DNA from: CAZJBS01 sp964544475
GTDB taxonomy: Bacteria; CLD3; SB21
Assembly (NCBI GenBank): GCA_964544475.1
Contig: CAZJBS010000046.1
Span: 1-19,677 of the forward strand
Reading direction: 5' to 3'
Length of the DNA: 19,677 bases
The stretch's first letter is position 1; each line of letters starts with the position of its first letter. Position numbers and translations under genes: made by a program. Of this stretch, positions 1-7,133 are shown piece after piece. The notes under the pieces are model-generated. The model was not told the origin of the DNA. It searched no databases and was given only the letters and a program-made list of their open reading frames with translations.

Positions 1-1705
1 CGTTTTCGGCGGCCTGTTGGGCCTGATATTCGGCCACCATCTTGGACTCGTGGCTCTTTTCATACTGGCTGGCCGACAAGACGATTTTCTTGTTGTCCTT
101 GTCGAATTCGATCACCACCAGGTTTAATTCCGTGCCTTCACCGATGGTTTCCCGTTTTTCCGACTTCGGCAGGTGCGACGTCGGTACGAATCCTTCCACG
201 CCGAGCGGCAATTCCACGATAATACCTTTTTCAATGGCACGCATGACGCGCCCGGTCGTCTCGGAACCCATACCGTACACTTCCTGGAAACTGTCCCACG
301 GATTGTCCGAAATGTGTTTGTGGCTCATGGAAATACGGCGATTATCCTTGTCGATGCCCATGATCACGACGTCGATTTCGTCGCCCTTCTTCACGACTTC
401 ATTGGGATTGCGTATTTTCCGAGTCCAGGACAGATCGGAAATGTGCACCAGCCCGTCAATACCGGGCTCCAATTCGACGAACACACCGAAATTGGTCAGG
501 TTGCGTACCTTGCCCGTATGCTTGCTTCCCAGCGGATACTTGCCTTCCACCTGATTCCACGGATCGTTTTGCAGCTTCTTGACCGACATCGAAATTTTCC
601 GTTCTTCCGGAACAATGCTGACAACCTCGGCTTCGACGTCGTCTCCCAGGGCGAACATCTGCGACGGATGTTTGACGGTCTGGTTCCAGGACATTTCGGA
701 AATATGAATAAGGCCTTCGATGCCTTTTTCAATCTCGATGAACGCTCCATAGTCCGTAATGGAGACGATGCGGCCTTTGACGATGGTTCCAACGGGATAC
801 TTGTTGGAGGCATCCGCCCAGGGTTCTTTTTGCATTTGCTTGAGGCCGAGGGAAATCCGGTCTTTCTGTTCGTTGAAATCGATGACCATGACTTTGATCT
901 TCTCATCCAGCTTCACGATCTCCGAAGGATGCTTGACGCGTCCCCAGGACATATCCGTGATGTGCAACAAACCGTCCACACCGCCGAGATCGATGAACGC
1001 TCCGAAATCCGTGATGTTTTTGACGGCGCCGTCGAGCACCTGGCCTTTTTGAAGCTCGGCCAGAATCCGTTCGCGCTGGCCTTTGGTCGCTTCCTCGATC
1101 AGGACGCGGCTGCTGACCACGACGTTCTTCCGGAGATTGTTCAGTTTGACGATTTTGAATTGCAGTTCACGGCCGAGGTACGCGTCAAAGTCGCGTATGG
1201 GCTTGACGTCGATTTGCGATCCCGGAAGAAAACAATCAACACCCATGACATTGACGACCATGCCGCCTTTGATGCGTTTGGTGATCGTTCCCGCCACGAC
1301 TTCACCCGTTTCGTAATACTTGGTGATTCGCTCCCACACGCGCATGAAATCCGCTTTCTTGTGGGAGAGGATGATCTGGCCTTCCTTGTCTTCAATATTG
1401 TCGAGATAGACTTCGATCACCTGGCCTATCTTGAAATTTTCGATGTTACTGCCAAACTCGGTGATGGGGACCACGCCTTCGCTCTTGAATCCGATATCAA
1501 TCTTGACTTCGTTCTGAGCAATGGCGATGATTTTTCCGGTGATGATCTCGCCCTGTGAAATGGAATTGAGCGTCGCCTCATACATTGAGCGCAATTGGCT
1601 CAACTCACCGTCGTCGTAGTCGGTATGGGCTTCTTTGAATTGGGCGTACGGAATAATTTGCTTTCCGTAGGCGCGTTTGAGGGTTGGGGTTGCTGTTTGG
1701 GACAT
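1..1705 (-). CDS. rpsA: 30S ribosomal protein S1 (C-terminal tail cut by window edge)
   Basis: S1 binds mRNA single strands and helps the 30S subunit load transcripts with structured or weak ribosome-binding sites. 568 residues are visible, with no stop before base 1. Six S1 OB-fold repeats can be read at about residues 51-118, 133-202, 219-291, 304-378, 390-464 and 477-548. Repeats 3-5 carry the classic pattern of TDFGAF or TDYGAF followed by GLxHIS/TDxSW. The first two repeats are divergent, as usual for the ribosome-binding half of S1. Only the low-complexity tail after repeat 6 is missing. The ATG at 1703-1705 is chosen because it opens the protein just before the conserved N-terminus. 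It has no good SD close by (only GGGA), while an AGGAG lies about 60 bases upstream. The gene has its own upstream promoter region and is not tightly coupled to the acetyltransferase before it. Confidence 0.96.
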   Translation of the reverse strand, partial: MSQTATPTLKRAYGKQIIPYAQFKEAHTDYDDGELSQLRSMYEATLNSISQGEIITGKIIAIAQNEVKIDIGFKSEGVVPITEFGSNIENFKIGQVIEVYLDNIEDKEGQIILSHKKADFMRVWERITKYYETGEVVAGTITKRIKGGMVVNVMGVDCFLPGSQIDVKPIRDFDAYLGRELQFKIVKLNNLRKNVVVSSRVLIEEATKGQRERILAELQKGQVLDGAVKNITDFGAFIDLGGVDGLLHITDMSWGRVKHPSEIVKLDEKIKVMVIDFNEQKDRISLGLKQMQKEPWADASNKYPVGTIVKGRIVSITDYGAFIEIEKGIEGLIHISEMSWNQTVKHPSQMFALGDDVEAEVVSIVPEERKISMSVKKLQNDPWNQVEGKYPLGSKHTGKVRNLTNFGVFVELEPGIDGLVHISDLSWTRKIRNPNEVVKKGDEIDVVIMGIDKDNRRISMSHKHISDNPWDSFQEVYGMGSETTGRVMRAIEKGIIVELPLGVEGFVPTSHLPKSEKRETIGEGTELNLVVIEFDKDNKKIVLSASQYEKSHESKMVAEYQAQQAAEN

Positions 1706-1759
1706 TGATTTGATTTTTCCCGCAGAAACTGCCGCCCGAAGCGGAAGCACCTGGTCTCT

Positions 1760-1794
1760 GCAAGTCTCCTTTTATTGGCCCCGGACTTGCGGGG
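1760..1794 (-). promoter_or_regulatory. rpsA leader: two mutually exclusive hairpins
   Basis: Seen in the RNA sense (minus strand): a 5-bp GC stem CCCCG/CGGGG with a 6-base loop (1794-1790 with 1783-1779), and a 7-bp stem GCAAGUC/GACUUGC with a 17-base loop (1790-1784 with 1766-1760). The loop of the first contains most of the upstream arm of the second, so both cannot form together. The AGGAG at 1770-1766 lies partly in the loop and partly in the closing stem of the second. S1 autoregulation through a structured leader with a poor SD is established for gammaproteobacterial rpsA. That this leader works similarly is inference. Confidence 0.4.
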
Positions 1795-1824
1795 GTTGGT
1801 TTTGGCGCCAGTGCACGCGCCGGT

Positions 1825-1846
1825 TACATTAAGGGAGCGTAATGTA
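1825..1846. repeat. Inverted repeat over the rpsA -10 box (possible operator)
   Basis: A perfect 7-bp inverted repeat, TACATTA and TAATGTA, is separated by 8 bases. On the minus strand the first arm contains the proposed -10 hexamer TACATT. The expected transcription start falls in the spacer, so only one arm would be transcribed. That makes a DNA-level dyad more likely than an RNA hairpin. A regulator binding here is inference, and a dyad of this size can occur by chance. Confidence 0.35.
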
Positions 1847-1869
1847 TAGAAAGGGTCATGGAATTGCAA
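1841..1869 (-). promoter_or_regulatory. Putative promoter of rpsA
   Basis: On the minus strand a TTGCAA (-35-like, 1869-1864) is followed after 17 bases by TACATT (-10-like, 1846-1841). An overlapping TATACA gives a 15-base spacer. It lies in the 198-base gap between the GNAT stop and rpsA, the longest non-coding stretch in the window. No terminator hairpin is visible after the GNAT gene, so read-through from upstream is also possible. Confidence 0.5.
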
Positions 1870-1903
1870 GTACAAAAATGATGTTTATGATGGACTTACG
1901 GGA

Positions 1904-2356
1904 TTAGAAATATTGCTCAAACATCACGTAAGAACTCGGATGCATGCCGCAACGCGCGTACGTTTTCTGGGCGCCTGCGTTCTCCTTTTCCACATACAGC
2001 CGCAACCCACACGCGCCGGACTTTGCCGCTTCATCCGTTATCCATTCATGCATGGCACGGTACAACCCGCGTTGTCGGCAGGCCGGCAGAACATAGACAC
2101 TCTGAATCCACCAGAAGACCTTGTTTCGCCAATCGCTCCATTCGTACGTGATCATCATTTGGGCGGCGGGTCGGCCGTCCAGCTCCGCCACGACATAAAA
2201 ACCGTAGTGTGGCTGGTTACACAGCCCGCGAACGCCTTCTTCCAATTTGTCCAAATCCAGGTGCTTTCCCTCGGTTTCCAGGGCCATCGCGGCATTTCCC
2301 CGGGCAAGGAATACCACATCTCCCCGATCGGCTTTGCGAATATCGACGTGTGACAT
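1904..2356 (-). CDS. GNAT family N-acetyltransferase
   Basis: Predicted soluble acetyl-CoA-dependent N-acetyltransferase of 150 residues, a typical length for a single GNAT domain. The acetyl-CoA-binding core is visible at about residues 84-103: beta-4 IQSVYVLP followed by RQRGLYRAM, a variant of the Q/RxxGxG/A pyrophosphate loop. Motif B follows at about 118-137, with LYVEKEN, GAQKTYARCGM, and an aromatic tail. The substrate cannot be read from the sequence. The ATG at 2354-2356 is chosen over an upstream in-frame start because GGAG sits about 10 bases before it and it begins one base after the hydrolase stop (TGATATG). That spacing suggests translational coupling. It is transcribed with the hydrolase and followed by the rpsA promoter region. 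Confidence 0.88.
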   Translation of the reverse strand: MSHVDIRKADRGDVVFLARGNAAMALETEGKHLDLDKLEEGVRGLCNQPHYGFYVVAELDGRPAAQMMITYEWSDWRNKVFWWIQSVYVLPACRQRGLYRAMHEWITDEAAKSGACGLRLYVEKENAGAQKTYARCGMHPSSYVMFEQYF

Positions 2357-2357
2357 A

Positions 2358-3461
2358 TCACGGCTCCTGCGCAATTTTCATGAACGATTTTCGATCGGTC
2401 CGTAACACCTCATAGGAGAAATAGGAAATTCCGGCGGGTTTCAGGCGTCGCGCGCGGCGCACCTTGTCCAGGGCCTGGACCATACTTTGATTGTAGAGGG
2501 CAACACCGACGATCACCTTCCTGGAGAAGAGGCTGTCACCAAGCGTCGCCCGGGCGTTGGTCATTCTGGCATCAAACGTACCCGGATCGGTGGCATAATT
2601 CATGGGCATCGCCCAATCGATCAGGGAGTCTTCGATCCATGAAGTCCAATTCTGCATGACGCGGTCTTTGGCGTCGCGAACGTCGGCGAAGACCGCCGCC
2701 GACAACAGCATGTGGGGATGAATGGCCTTGATCGTATCGCGGACGGCCTTCACCAATCCGGTCACTTCACTCCTGCGGAATTCCGCCCACCGCGTGTCCA
2801 TCCAGCTTGAACGGTATTTGGTGGGCAATGGATCCACGTGATACTTGAGCATGAAGCGCGCGCGGCTGGATTCGGAGTAATCATAGTCGGGGCCGGGATA
2901 ACGGACATAATCCAAATGCACGCCATCCAGATCATAGTTGACGGCGAGTTCCCGGACGATGGCGAGGAAATGGTCCCGGTATTCCTCGTTGGAAGGCGAA
3001 TAGAAGATGCCCTCCACATCGCGCGCACGCAGTTGCGTGGTGCCGATATCCACCATCGATTGGTTGGACGACGACGCGGCGCTCCAATCCGGGTTGCTGT
3101 GAAAGACATGCTGCGTATTCAACGGATCTTTGTCGGCGGACCAAATGTAGAAAACATTGACCCACGCATGAATGCGGATGCCTTGTTTGCGAAGCCTCGG
3201 GATCAGGTAGGCCAGCGGATCCATGGTCGTATCAAGGCCTTCCGCCCTGGGTACGATGCGGCTGGCGTAGTAAGCGTCTCCGCGGCCGCGCACCTGAACC
3301 AGCACGTCCGTGAATTTGGCGAGCGCGGCGTCGTTCACGAGTTGGTCCATGGCGGTCGTGGATTTCAAAACATCGCGAACCACCCACAGGGCTTTGATCG
3401 GAGGCGGCTGGGCGATCGCCGGCATGATACCGCCGAATGCGACCAGCAGGCACACTCTCAC
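2358..3461 (-). CDS. Secreted GHL10/DUF187-type glycoside hydrolase-like protein
   Basis: Predicted exported TIM-barrel protein of the glycosyl-hydrolase-like 10 (YngK/DUF187) family, probably acting on a polysaccharide or cell-wall glycan; the substrate is unknown. The N-terminus is a short signal peptide of about 17 residues with an AIA cleavage site before QPPP. Family blocks seen: LWVVRD (25-30), VLVQVRGRGDAYY (53-65), RIHAWVNV (96-103), YDLDGVHLDYVRYPG (176-190, the diagnostic barrel strand with acidic residues), MPMNYA (285-290) and GISYFSYE (344-351). Length 367 is close to a bare catalytic domain with no binding module. The start is uncertain. The GTG at 3459-3461 is the first possible start, has no SD, and lies right after the T-tract of the upstream terminator. 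The next in-frame GTG is two codons on. Its stop is one base from the GNAT start, so the two form a small operon. Confidence 0.85.
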   Translation of the reverse strand: MRVCLLVAFGGIMPAIAQPPPIKALWVVRDVLKSTTAMDQLVNDAALAKFTDVLVQVRGRGDAYYASRIVPRAEGLDTTMDPLAYLIPRLRKQGIRIHAWVNVFYIWSADKDPLNTQHVFHSNPDWSAASSSNQSMVDIGTTQLRARDVEGIFYSPSNEEYRDHFLAIVRELAVNYDLDGVHLDYVRYPGPDYDYSESSRARFMLKYHVDPLPTKYRSSWMDTRWAEFRRSEVTGLVKAVRDTIKAIHPHMLLSAAVFADVRDAKDRVMQNWTSWIEDSLIDWAMPMNYATDPGTFDARMTNARATLGDSLFSRKVIVGVALYNQSMVQALDKVRRARRLKPAGISYFSYEVLRTDRKSFMKIAQEP

Positions 3462-3498
3462 AAAGAAAAAAAGGCCATCACGGATGTGATCGCCTTTT
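3462..3498 (-). terminator. Intrinsic terminator closing the ribosomal protein operon
   Basis: On the minus strand, AAAGGCGATCAC pairs with GTGATGGCCTTT across a 4-base loop. This gives 11 of 12 pairs with one G-G mismatch (arms 3497-3486 and 3481-3470). A run of seven Ts (3472-3466), then C and TTT, follows the stem. The hairpin starts 26 bases after the stop of the 98-residue ORF. The plus-strand side has only four Ts, so it works mainly for minus-strand transcription. It is the only convincing terminator I see in the window. Confidence 0.85.
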
Positions 3499-3523
3499 GA
3501 CGAACGTGGTGAGTGGAACCGTT

Positions 3524-3820
3524 TCAGCCTTTTTTCCCTCCGGTCGCCGTTTCCTCATAAAATTCGCAACGGCGCTTCTTACCGACGCGAACGGAAGCCA
3601 GCCGGCCCGGCGCGATGGTCTTTATCGAGCACTTACGGCTATCGAGCAGCAGATGCGCACACATGAGTTTGCGGCGGCGGTTGACACACTGAATTTTCGA
3701 CAAACCCACGTCTTCGGCCTGCGGTTCTGCCGACGGCGCTTCCACAGTCTCCCTGGGTGTCCTGGTCTTCGCCTTTGGGGCGTCTGCTTCCGTTTCCGGC
3801 GTTTGTTTCTTTCGGGCCAT
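3524..3820 (-). CDS. Small basic protein of unknown function at the end of the alpha operon
   Basis: I do not recognise this 98-residue protein. Residues 1-38 are low-complexity and rich in Lys, Glu, Pro, Thr and Ala, probably disordered. Residues 39-90 look folded and strongly basic, with four cysteines at 45, 54, 64 and 85. There is no CxxC pair, so a standard zinc ribbon is not evident. It has an ATG start, an AAGGA SD about 9 bases upstream, and a 26-base gap after rplQ, and it lies before the operon terminator. It should therefore be made together with ribosomal proteins. The basic composition and position suggest an RNA- or ribosome-associated role, but this is inference only. It is an intact ORF with expression signals as good as its neighbours, so I consider it real. 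Confidence 0.75.
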   Translation of the reverse strand: MARKKQTPETEADAPKAKTRTPRETVEAPSAEPQAEDVGLSKIQCVNRRRKLMCAHLLLDSRKCSIKTIAPGRLASVRVGKKRRCEFYEETATGGKKG

Positions 3821-3846
3821 CGAGAAGTATCCTTACGTTTTCAGAA

Positions 3847-4398
3847 TTAGCTTTTGCTCTGCATCTCGTCTTTTTTTGCCTTGATGCGCTCGGCGAGGGT
3901 CATGCGGCGTTTTTCGCGGGTTTCTTTCTCCTCAATGGCCGCACTCTGCTGGCTCAGAATGTCTTTTTCGTATCCGACGATTTCAAGGACGGCCAGTTCG
4001 GCGCCGTCGCCTTTTCGCTGGCCGAGACGCATGACCCGGGTGTAACCGCCACCTGTATAATTCGGGTTCTTGGATTTCCGCTCTTCATCCATGACTTTCA
4101 GTTTCGGACCGATCTGTTCGACGAGTTCCTGGATGACGCTGTAATATTTTTTGCCTTCGGCGCCGCCGTGCGTAAGCCGGCGCTTGCCGAGACGGCTGAT
4201 CAGGATACGACGGGCCGACAGGTCACCCTTCTTGGCGAAAGAAAGCAGCCGTTCGGCGTGCATGCGGGCCGCTTTGGCCTTCGCGACCGTCGTGACGATC
4301 CGTTTGTGCTCAAAAAGTTCGTTGCACAGGTTCTTGATAAGGGCCCGGCGATGATCCTGGTTGACGCCCAGCTTCTTTACACGCTTCTGATGTCTCAT
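3847..4398 (-). CDS. rplQ: 50S ribosomal protein L17, long form
   Basis: bL17, a large-subunit protein near the peptide exit side. The first 120 or so residues match the family: the start MRHQKRVKKLG, a LCNELFEHKRIVTT block, a SRLGKRR block, and a GGYTRVMRLGQRKGD block close to residue 130. At 183 residues it is well beyond the roughly 120-130 of the E. coli form. The extra C-terminal 45 residues are charged and helical (KETREKRRMTLAERIKAKK region). Long L17 forms of this kind are known in Bacteroidota and relatives, which supports the FCB assignment. ATG start; 29 bases after rpoA. Confidence 0.97.
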   Translation of the reverse strand: MRHQKRVKKLGVNQDHRRALIKNLCNELFEHKRIVTTVAKAKAARMHAERLLSFAKKGDLSARRILISRLGKRRLTHGGAEGKKYYSVIQELVEQIGPKLKVMDEERKSKNPNYTGGGYTRVMRLGQRKGDGAELAVLEIVGYEKDILSQQSAAIEEKETREKRRMTLAERIKAKKDEMQSKS

Positions 4399-4427
4399 GA
4401 TCGCTTTCCTGGTAAACTATGGGTGAC

Positions 4428-5420
4428 TTATTCGTCGCCGTTCAGAAATTTGGAAATTTCCATGCCGAAGTGCATGTTGCGTTCTTCAAGAATCTTCGTC
4501 AACTCGGTGAGTGACTTGCGGCCAAAATTCCGGTATTTCAGCATCTCCGGCTCGCTCTTGCTCACCAGGTCGCCAATCGTCTTGATACCGGCGGCCCTGA
4601 GGCAGTTGTGGGAACGGACCGACAACTCCAGTTCGTCAACGCTCATTTTCAGCAGGGAACGGATGCGCTGGGCTTCCTGGTCCTCCACCTTTTCCTCGGA
4701 GGATTCGTCATCCGCCTCGAAATTGATGAACAACTGGAGATGATCGCGTAACAGGCGAGCACTGATGGTCAGCGCATCGTCCGGCGTGATGCTTCCGTCG
4801 GTGGTGATATCGAGCACCAGCTTTTCAAAATCGGTATGCTGCCCGACGCGGGTGGGCTCCACGGTGTACCGCACATTCTTGATCGGATTGAAAATCGCGT
4901 CAATAGGAATCGTGCCGATAGGCATGTCGGGGAATTTGTTGTCTTCGGCTGTCACCCAGCCTTTGCCCCTGCCGATGCGCAATTCGATCATGAAGTTGGC
5001 TTCGCGGCTGAATGTGGCGATGTGATGATCGGGATTCAAAATTTCAAAATCGACGCCACTGGAGGCCTTTTGAATGTCCGCGGCGGTGAAATTGCCCTGG
5101 CCCTTGCAGTGGACCACGACCTTGTCCGGTTTCTTGTTGTGCAGTTTGAAACGCACGCCTTTGAGGTTCAACACCATTTCGGCGACGTCTTCCGTCACGC
5201 CGGGGATCGTGGAGAACTCGTGAACGACGCCATCGATTTTGATCGACGTGATCGCGGCGCCCGGAAGGGACGACAGCAGCACCCGCCGGATGGAATTGCC
5301 GACGGTCACTCCAAAACCGCGTTCCAGCGGCTGGATGATAAAACGGCCGTAGGTCGTCGTATAACTCGATTCATCTAATTCGATGCGCTCCGGCATCTGT
5401 AATCCTGCCCAATTTTGCAC
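4428..5420 (-). CDS. rpoA: DNA-directed RNA polymerase alpha subunit
   Basis: Alpha dimerises to nucleate RNA polymerase assembly, and its C-terminal domain contacts UP elements and activators. At 330 residues it is full length. The N-terminal domain runs to about residue 235, with PLERGFGVTVGNSIRRVLLSS (31-51) and the PVE-type block YTVEPTRVGQ. An acidic linker (DDESSEEKVEDQE) leads to the helix-hairpin-helix C-terminal domain, which has LRAAGIKTIGDLV and RNFGRKSLTEL. The start is GTG at 5418-5420, with AGGAG ending 8 bases before it. The 59-base gap from rpsD is slightly longer than usual but shows no convincing promoter. Confidence 0.98.
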   Translation of the reverse strand: MQNWAGLQMPERIELDESSYTTTYGRFIIQPLERGFGVTVGNSIRRVLLSSLPGAAITSIKIDGVVHEFSTIPGVTEDVAEMVLNLKGVRFKLHNKKPDKVVVHCKGQGNFTAADIQKASSGVDFEILNPDHHIATFSREANFMIELRIGRGKGWVTAEDNKFPDMPIGTIPIDAIFNPIKNVRYTVEPTRVGQHTDFEKLVLDITTDGSITPDDALTISARLLRDHLQLFINFEADDESSEEKVEDQEAQRIRSLLKMSVDELELSVRSHNCLRAAGIKTIGDLVSKSEPEMLKYRNFGRKSLTELTKILEERNMHFGMEISKFLNGDE

Positions 5421-5479
5421 GCTTGAATCTCCTGGTTTTAGAGATTGACAATTTTCAAACTAAATCACAGGATATCAAA

Positions 5480-6106
5480 TTACTTCGAATACAACTCAAC
5501 GATCAGTTGTTCTTTGACATCCACCGGAATCTGCTCGCGCTCGGGCAAAAGAACGATCTTGCCCTTCAGGGCCGCCTTGTCCACATCCACCCAATTCAAC
5601 TGAGCGCTGTCTTTCAGACGTTTCAGGGCGTTGTGAATCAAAGCCAGTTTCTTGCTCTTCTCACGGATCATCACTTCATCGCCGGGCTTAAGCATGAACG
5701 ATGGCAGCGTCACCAGGCGGCCATTGACTTCGATATGACGGTGCAGAACGAGTTGGCGGGCCTGAGACCGGGAAGCGGCAAATCCGAACCGGTAAAGCAT
5801 ATTGTCCAGGCGGCTCTCCAGCATTTGCAAAAGCACCGTGCCGGTGACGCCTTTGCGGTGCGTCGCCTTCTCGTAATAACTCCGGAACTGACGTTCCAGG
5901 ATACCGTAGATGCGCCGCACTTTTTGTTTTTCACGCAACTGAATACTGTACCCCGACGGTTTGGATCGTTTGTCGCCATGCTCGCCCGGCGGATAATTAC
6001 GCCGTTCGACCGGACACTTGTCCGTCACGCACTTGGTACCCTTCAGAAAGAGCTTTTCACCTTCGCGCCGGCACAGCTTGCAGACAGCTCCAGTATATCT
6101 TGCCAT
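5480..6106 (-). CDS. rpsD: 30S ribosomal protein S4, zinc-binding (C+) form
   Basis: uS4 is a primary 16S rRNA binder that starts 30S assembly and helps guard the mRNA entry helicase site. In E. coli it is the translational repressor of the alpha operon. Length 208 is normal. Four cysteines at residues 9, 12, 26 and 31 form the N-terminal zinc knuckle that defines the C+ form. The S4 RNA-binding domain is visible at about residues 95-160, with LESRLDNMLYRFGFAASR, then the RQLVLHRHIEVNG region and LKPGDEV. ATG start with GGAG about 8 bases upstream. If S4 autoregulation is conserved, the target would be the rpsM leader; I could not identify a pseudoknot there. Confidence 0.98.
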   Translation of the reverse strand: MARYTGAVCKLCRREGEKLFLKGTKCVTDKCPVERRNYPPGEHGDKRSKPSGYSIQLREKQKVRRIYGILERQFRSYYEKATHRKGVTGTVLLQMLESRLDNMLYRFGFAASRSQARQLVLHRHIEVNGRLVTLPSFMLKPGDEVMIREKSKKLALIHNALKRLKDSAQLNWVDVDKAALKGKIVLLPEREQIPVDVKEQLIVELYSK

Positions 6107-6143
6107 TCAGAATCTCCTGAGAATCTATTCGAGGGGTTAGAAC

Positions 6144-6548
6144 TTATACTCTTCGTTTCTTCGGGGGACGGCACCCGTTGTGCGGGATCGGCGTCAGGTC
6201 CCTGATGGCGGTGATCTCAAGACCGGCGGCCTGCAGGGCGCGAATGGCGGATTCCCTTCCGGAACCGGGGCCTTTGACCCGGACTTCCACTTTGCGAAGA
6301 CCCATGTCCATTGCCTGTTTGGCGGCCGTTTCCGCCGCCACCTGCGCCGCAAATGGCGTACTTTTCTTCGAACCGCGGAATCCCATTTTGCCGGATGTAC
6401 ACCACGTCAGCACATCGCCGTTGGAGTTGGTCAGGGTGACAATCGTGTTGTTGAAGGTTGCACGAACCATCGCGATACCGGTCGATTCCACGATCTTTTT
6501 CTTCTTGCGAACCGGCGCGGCCGTGGATTGGGGATTCACTTTAGCCAA
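6144..6548 (-). CDS. rpsK: 30S ribosomal protein S11
   Basis: uS11 lies on the 30S platform beside the mRNA exit/SD helix. The 134 residues show a basic N-terminal tail with KKKK, the core FNNTIVTLTNSNGDVLTW, the GFRGSKKSTPFAAQ block and the near-invariant C-terminus PIPHNGCRPPKKRRV. The start is a TTG at 6546-6548, supported by AAGGAG ending about 7 bases upstream and by the usual MAK start of the family. No ATG or GTG fits better. It is 38 bases after rpsM and 37 before rpsD. Confidence 0.97.
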   Translation of the reverse strand: MAKVNPQSTAAPVRKKKKIVESTGIAMVRATFNNTIVTLTNSNGDVLTWCTSGKMGFRGSKKSTPFAAQVAAETAAKQAMDMGLRKVEVRVKGPGSGRESAIRALQAAGLEITAIRDLTPIPHNGCRPPKKRRV

Positions 6549-6586
6549 AGGGGTCTCCTTCCAATGATCACTTTGAAATCAAATGA

Positions 6587-6970
6587 TTACTTCTTCGCTT
6601 CCACCTTCTTCAGACCGCCAATTGTCCGGCGTTTGCCCTTGCGCGTCCGGGAGTTGGTCCGGGTGCGCTGACCGCGAACGGGCAGACCGCGGCGATGGCG
6701 GAGACCACGGTAGCATCCAACGTCCATCAGCCGCTTGATGTTCATGGCCGTCTCACTGCGCAGGGCGCCTTCGACCTTAAATTCGGCGTTGATGACATTG
6801 CGGATCTTGTTTTCGTCGTCGTCGGTGAGGTCTTTCACTTTCTTGAATCGGTCGACGCCGGCTTTGTCGAGAATCTTGATCGCTGAGGTACGGCCAATGC
6901 CGTAGATATAGGTCAGAGCCACAAAAGCTCTTTTTTCTTTCGGTAATTCGACGCCTGCTATACGTGCCAC
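6587..6970 (-). CDS. rpsM: 30S ribosomal protein S13
   Basis: uS13 sits in the 30S head and forms bridge B1 with the large subunit; its tail touches P-site tRNA. The 127 residues begin MARIAGVELP and contain the YIYGIGRTSA helix-hairpin-helix region (about 22-31). They end in the basic tail block RHRRGLPVRGQRTRTNSRT. The start is GTG at 6968-6970 with GGAG about 7 bases before it. First gene of the alpha group, 24 bases after rpmJ. In E. coli this leader is where S4 represses the operon; nothing comparable can be shown here. Confidence 0.97.
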   Translation of the reverse strand: MARIAGVELPKEKRAFVALTYIYGIGRTSAIKILDKAGVDRFKKVKDLTDDDENKIRNVINAEFKVEGALRSETAMNIKRLMDVGCYRGLRHRRGLPVRGQRTRTNSRTRKGKRRTIGGLKKVEAKK

Positions 6971-6994
6971 GCTGATGCTCCTAGATTATGAGAT

Positions 6995-7108
6995 TTAGCC
7001 TTGACGCTGTTTGTGCTTTTTGTTTTCGCATATGACACGCACAACCCCCTTGCGCCGGATGATCTTGCACTTGTCGCAGATTTTGCGGACCGATGAACGC
7101 ACTTTCAT
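6995..7108 (-). CDS. rpmJ: 50S ribosomal protein L36, zinc-binding form
   Basis: bL36 is the smallest large-subunit protein, a zinc ribbon that stabilises 23S rRNA near the GTPase centre. I translated this 37-codon gene directly. It starts MKVRSSVRKICDKCK and ends KHKQRQG, the expected family ends. The zinc ligands Cys11, Cys14, Cys27 and His32 are all present, so this is the zinc-containing (C+) paralogue and not the zinc-free form made under zinc limitation. ATG at 7106-7108, with GGAG a few bases upstream. It lies between infA and rpsM, the usual position. Confidence 0.97.
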   Translation of the reverse strand: MKVRSSVRKICDKCKIIRRKGVVRVICENKKHKQRQG

Positions 7109-7133
7109 GATTGCCACTCCTGGTAATAACTTC

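Noticed and set aside
173..1558. A 461-codon open frame on the plus strand
   Set aside because: It lies wholly antisense to rpsA, whose six S1 domains are unmistakable. Its translation has no recognisable motif, and it is a by-product of codon bias.
1600..1875. A 91-codon minus-strand frame overlapping the rpsA leader, considered as a leader peptide
   Set aside because: It is out of frame with rpsA, starts upstream of or within the proposed promoter and lacks its own SD at the first codon.
3757..4743. A 328-codon open frame on the plus strand
   Set aside because: Spans the complement of the 98-residue ORF, rplQ and part of rpoA across their boundaries; no SD or family resemblance.
5421..5479. 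Promoter-like TTGATA in the rpsD-rpoA spacer
   Set aside because: No acceptable -10 at normal spacing (AAAATT only), and rpoA has a normal SD within an operon; not enough to annotate.
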